From contig CAZCBN010000152.1 of assembly GCA_964496975.1 (NCBI GenBank), positions 1-6,643 of the forward strand: a DNA stretch of 6,643 nucleotides, written 5' to 3'. The translations under genes were made by a program, and so were the position numbers. Positions 5,322 through 6,643 of the stretch are shown piece after piece. The notes beneath the pieces were generated by a model. That model was not told the DNA's origin. It was given only the letters and a program-made list of their open reading frames with translations, and made no database searches. How positions within the stretch are numbered: the stretch's first letter is position 1; the number at the start of each line of letters is the position of its first letter. This DNA comes from CAZCBN01 sp964496975. GTDB lineage: Bacteria > Planctomycetota > Phycisphaerae > Phycisphaerales > UBA1924.

Positions 5322-6643
5322 TCACTCGGCCGGGCGCAGGCGGATGATCTCGTCGGGCTGGTTCAGCACGGCGTACACCAGACCGTCGGGGCCGACGGCG
5401 ACGTCGCGCACGCGGCCCCGGTCGCGCAGGATCGTCTCGTGCTCCACGACGCGGCCGTCCTCGACGCGCACGCGGTCAATCGCCTGGCCCGCGAGGCCGC
5501 CGGCGAGCAGGTCGCCCGACCAGCGGGGGAAGGCGTCGCCCCGCGCGACGTCGAGGCCGCAGGCGGCGATGACGGGCATCCAGCGGTAGACGGGCATTTC
5601 AAAGGGGTCCGCGGCGGAGGGGGCGGGCTCGTCGAGCTCGTCCTGCCAGGGGACGCTGAGGGGCTGGCCGTTGTAGTTCATGCTGAAGGCGATGCGGGGC
5701 CAGCCGTAGTTTTTGCCGGGCAGGACGCGGTTGAGCTCGTCGCCGCCGCGGGGGCCGTGCTCGGTGTCCCAGAGGTCGCCGGTGAGGGGGTGGCGGACGA
5801 GGCCCTGCGGGTTTCGGTGGCCGTAGGACCAGATGCTGGGGAGGGCGCCGGGAGTGGTCAGGAAGGGGTTGTCCTGCGGCACGCGGCCGTCGTCGTGCAG
5901 GCGGTGGACCTTGCCGTTGGGGCGGGTGAGGTCTTGGGCGTGCTCGCCGCGGCCTCGCTCGCCGATGCTCCAGAAGATGTGGCCTTCGTGCAGGACGATG
6001 CGGCAGCCGTAGTGCAGGGGGCCGTTGAGATAGGTTTCGGCCGGGGCCTCGAAGATGGTCTGCTCGTCGGCCCAGGCGTTGCGCTCGGCGAGGCGGCCTC
6101 GGACGATGCGGGTCATCTGCAGGGGCTTGCCGTCGACGCGCTGCTCGTGGGTGTAGGCGAGATAGATCCAACCGTTGCCGGGTTCGGCGTGCTGCGGGTG
6201 CACGGCGACCTCGAGCAGGCCGCCCTGGCCGATCTCGCGCACGTCGGGCGTGCCGCGGACGGGGTCGCTCAGGGAGCCGTCGGCGCCGAGGACGCGGAGG
6301 GCGCCGCCGCGCTCGGTGATGAGCGCACGGCCGTCGGGGAGCCAGTCGATGGCCCAGGGGGTTTCGAGGCCGCCGACGACCTTTTCGATGGTGTAGGCGT
6401 GGTGCTGCGTGCGGGTGACGCCGGCGGAGGCCTCGGGCCCAAGGCGGCCCGCGGCGCGGTCGGCGAGAAACTGGGCCTCGCGGATGAGGACGACGAGGGC
6501 CCAGGCCTGCGGCTTGGTCAGCTCGCCGTAGGACGCGGGCAGGTCGGCGACGTCGGCGTGGCCCGTGCGCAGGGCGTTGTAGAGCGCGCGGTCGCCGCCG
6601 GGGCCCTCGGGGTTGCTGGGGTCGTGGCGCTGCGTGAGGAGCG
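5322..6643 (-). CDS. PQQ-dependent aldose sugar dehydrogenase with N-terminal cytochrome-like segment (partial, start off the right edge)
   Basis: 439 residues are visible; the frame stays open to the window edge. From about residue 78 it is a glucose/sorbosone dehydrogenase beta-propeller, which oxidises the C1 of aldoses to lactones in the periplasm using PQQ and Ca2+. Landmarks are GLETPWAIDWLPDGRALITERGG at 91-113, GQGGLLEVAVHP near 138, HYGCRI with likely catalytic H211, WSIGERG near 224, AQDLTRPNGKVHR near 235, GHRNPQG with R276 and N277, EHGPRGGDELN at 294-304, GKNYGWP near 309, and RVRDVAVGPDG with R410 and R412. By family comparison the last two and R276/N277 hold PQQ. Residues 1-60 resemble the end of a cytochrome c domain (ALYNALRTGH...LTKPQAWALVVLIRE), but the usual Met-Pro haem ligand reads Leu-Pro. 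Any CxxCH would lie outside the window. GTG 6242 is internal, not a start. Upstream in a probable operon with the DUF2959 gene. Confidence 0.93.
   Translation of the reverse strand, partial: LLTQRHDPSNPEGPGGDRALYNALRTGHADVADLPASYGELTKPQAWALVVLIREAQFLADRAAGRLGPEASAGVTRTQHHAYTIEKVVGGLETPWAIDWLPDGRALITERGGALRVLGADGSLSDPVRGTPDVREIGQGGLLEVAVHPQHAEPGNGWIYLAYTHEQRVDGKPLQMTRIVRGRLAERNAWADEQTIFEAPAETYLNGPLHYGCRIVLHEGHIFWSIGERGRGEHAQDLTRPNGKVHRLHDDGRVPQDNPFLTTPGALPSIWSYGHRNPQGLVRHPLTGDLWDTEHGPRGGDELNRVLPGKNYGWPRIAFSMNYNGQPLSVPWQDELDEPAPSAADPFEMPVYRWMPVIAACGLDVARGDAFPRWSGDLLAGGLAGQAIDRVRVEDGRVVEHETILRDRGRVRDVAVGPDGLVYAVLNQPDEIIRLRPAE

Noticed and set aside
4717..5589. 290-residue plus-strand frame opposite the DUF2959 gene
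   Set aside because: Antisense shadow of DUF2959 and the end of the sugar dehydrogenase; Leu/Gly/Ala-rich with no recognisable motif.

Overview
This is a very GC-rich window (about 70% G+C by eye, with G or C at nearly every third codon position in the real genes). It suggests a free-living bacterium, most likely a planctomycete of the Phycisphaerae type. That assignment is an inference. It rests on a bactofilin next to a zinc-ribbon bactofilin-like protein, a PQQ sugar dehydrogenase with what looks like an N-terminal cytochrome-type domain, a DUF2959 envelope protein, and several starts without a Shine-Dalgarno sequence. I saw no tRNA, rRNA, insertion sequence or CRISPR array.

Left part (1-3031): two divergent genes share an upstream region of about 145 bp. 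On the minus strand, running off the left edge, is a cobalamin-binding protein with the two signatures of the CarH-type adenosylcobalamin module (W-x9-EH and D-x-H-x-x-G). It has no MerR-type DNA-binding domain in the visible part. On the plus strand is a complete RecQ DNA helicase with helicase core, zinc site, winged helix and HRDC domain.

Middle part (3032-4553): a 268-bp gene-free stretch rich in small inverted repeats leads into a canonical bactofilin. It is followed after 141 bp by a second protein that joins a four-cysteine zinc ribbon to a bactofilin-like beta-helix region. The pair is probably one cytoskeletal or envelope-scaffold module.

Right part (4554-6643, minus strand): a PQQ-dependent aldose sugar dehydrogenase (start beyond the right edge) is followed 62 bp downstream by an exported DUF2959 coiled-coil protein. 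The two read leftwards, probably as one transcript, and meet the bactofilin pair at a 28-bp convergent junction with a hairpin. The window therefore holds a B12 sensor, DNA repair, cytoskeleton and periplasmic sugar oxidation genes. Most families are known. The least described items are the HTH-less CarH-like protein, the zinc-ribbon bactofilin and the structured leader of the first bactofilin.
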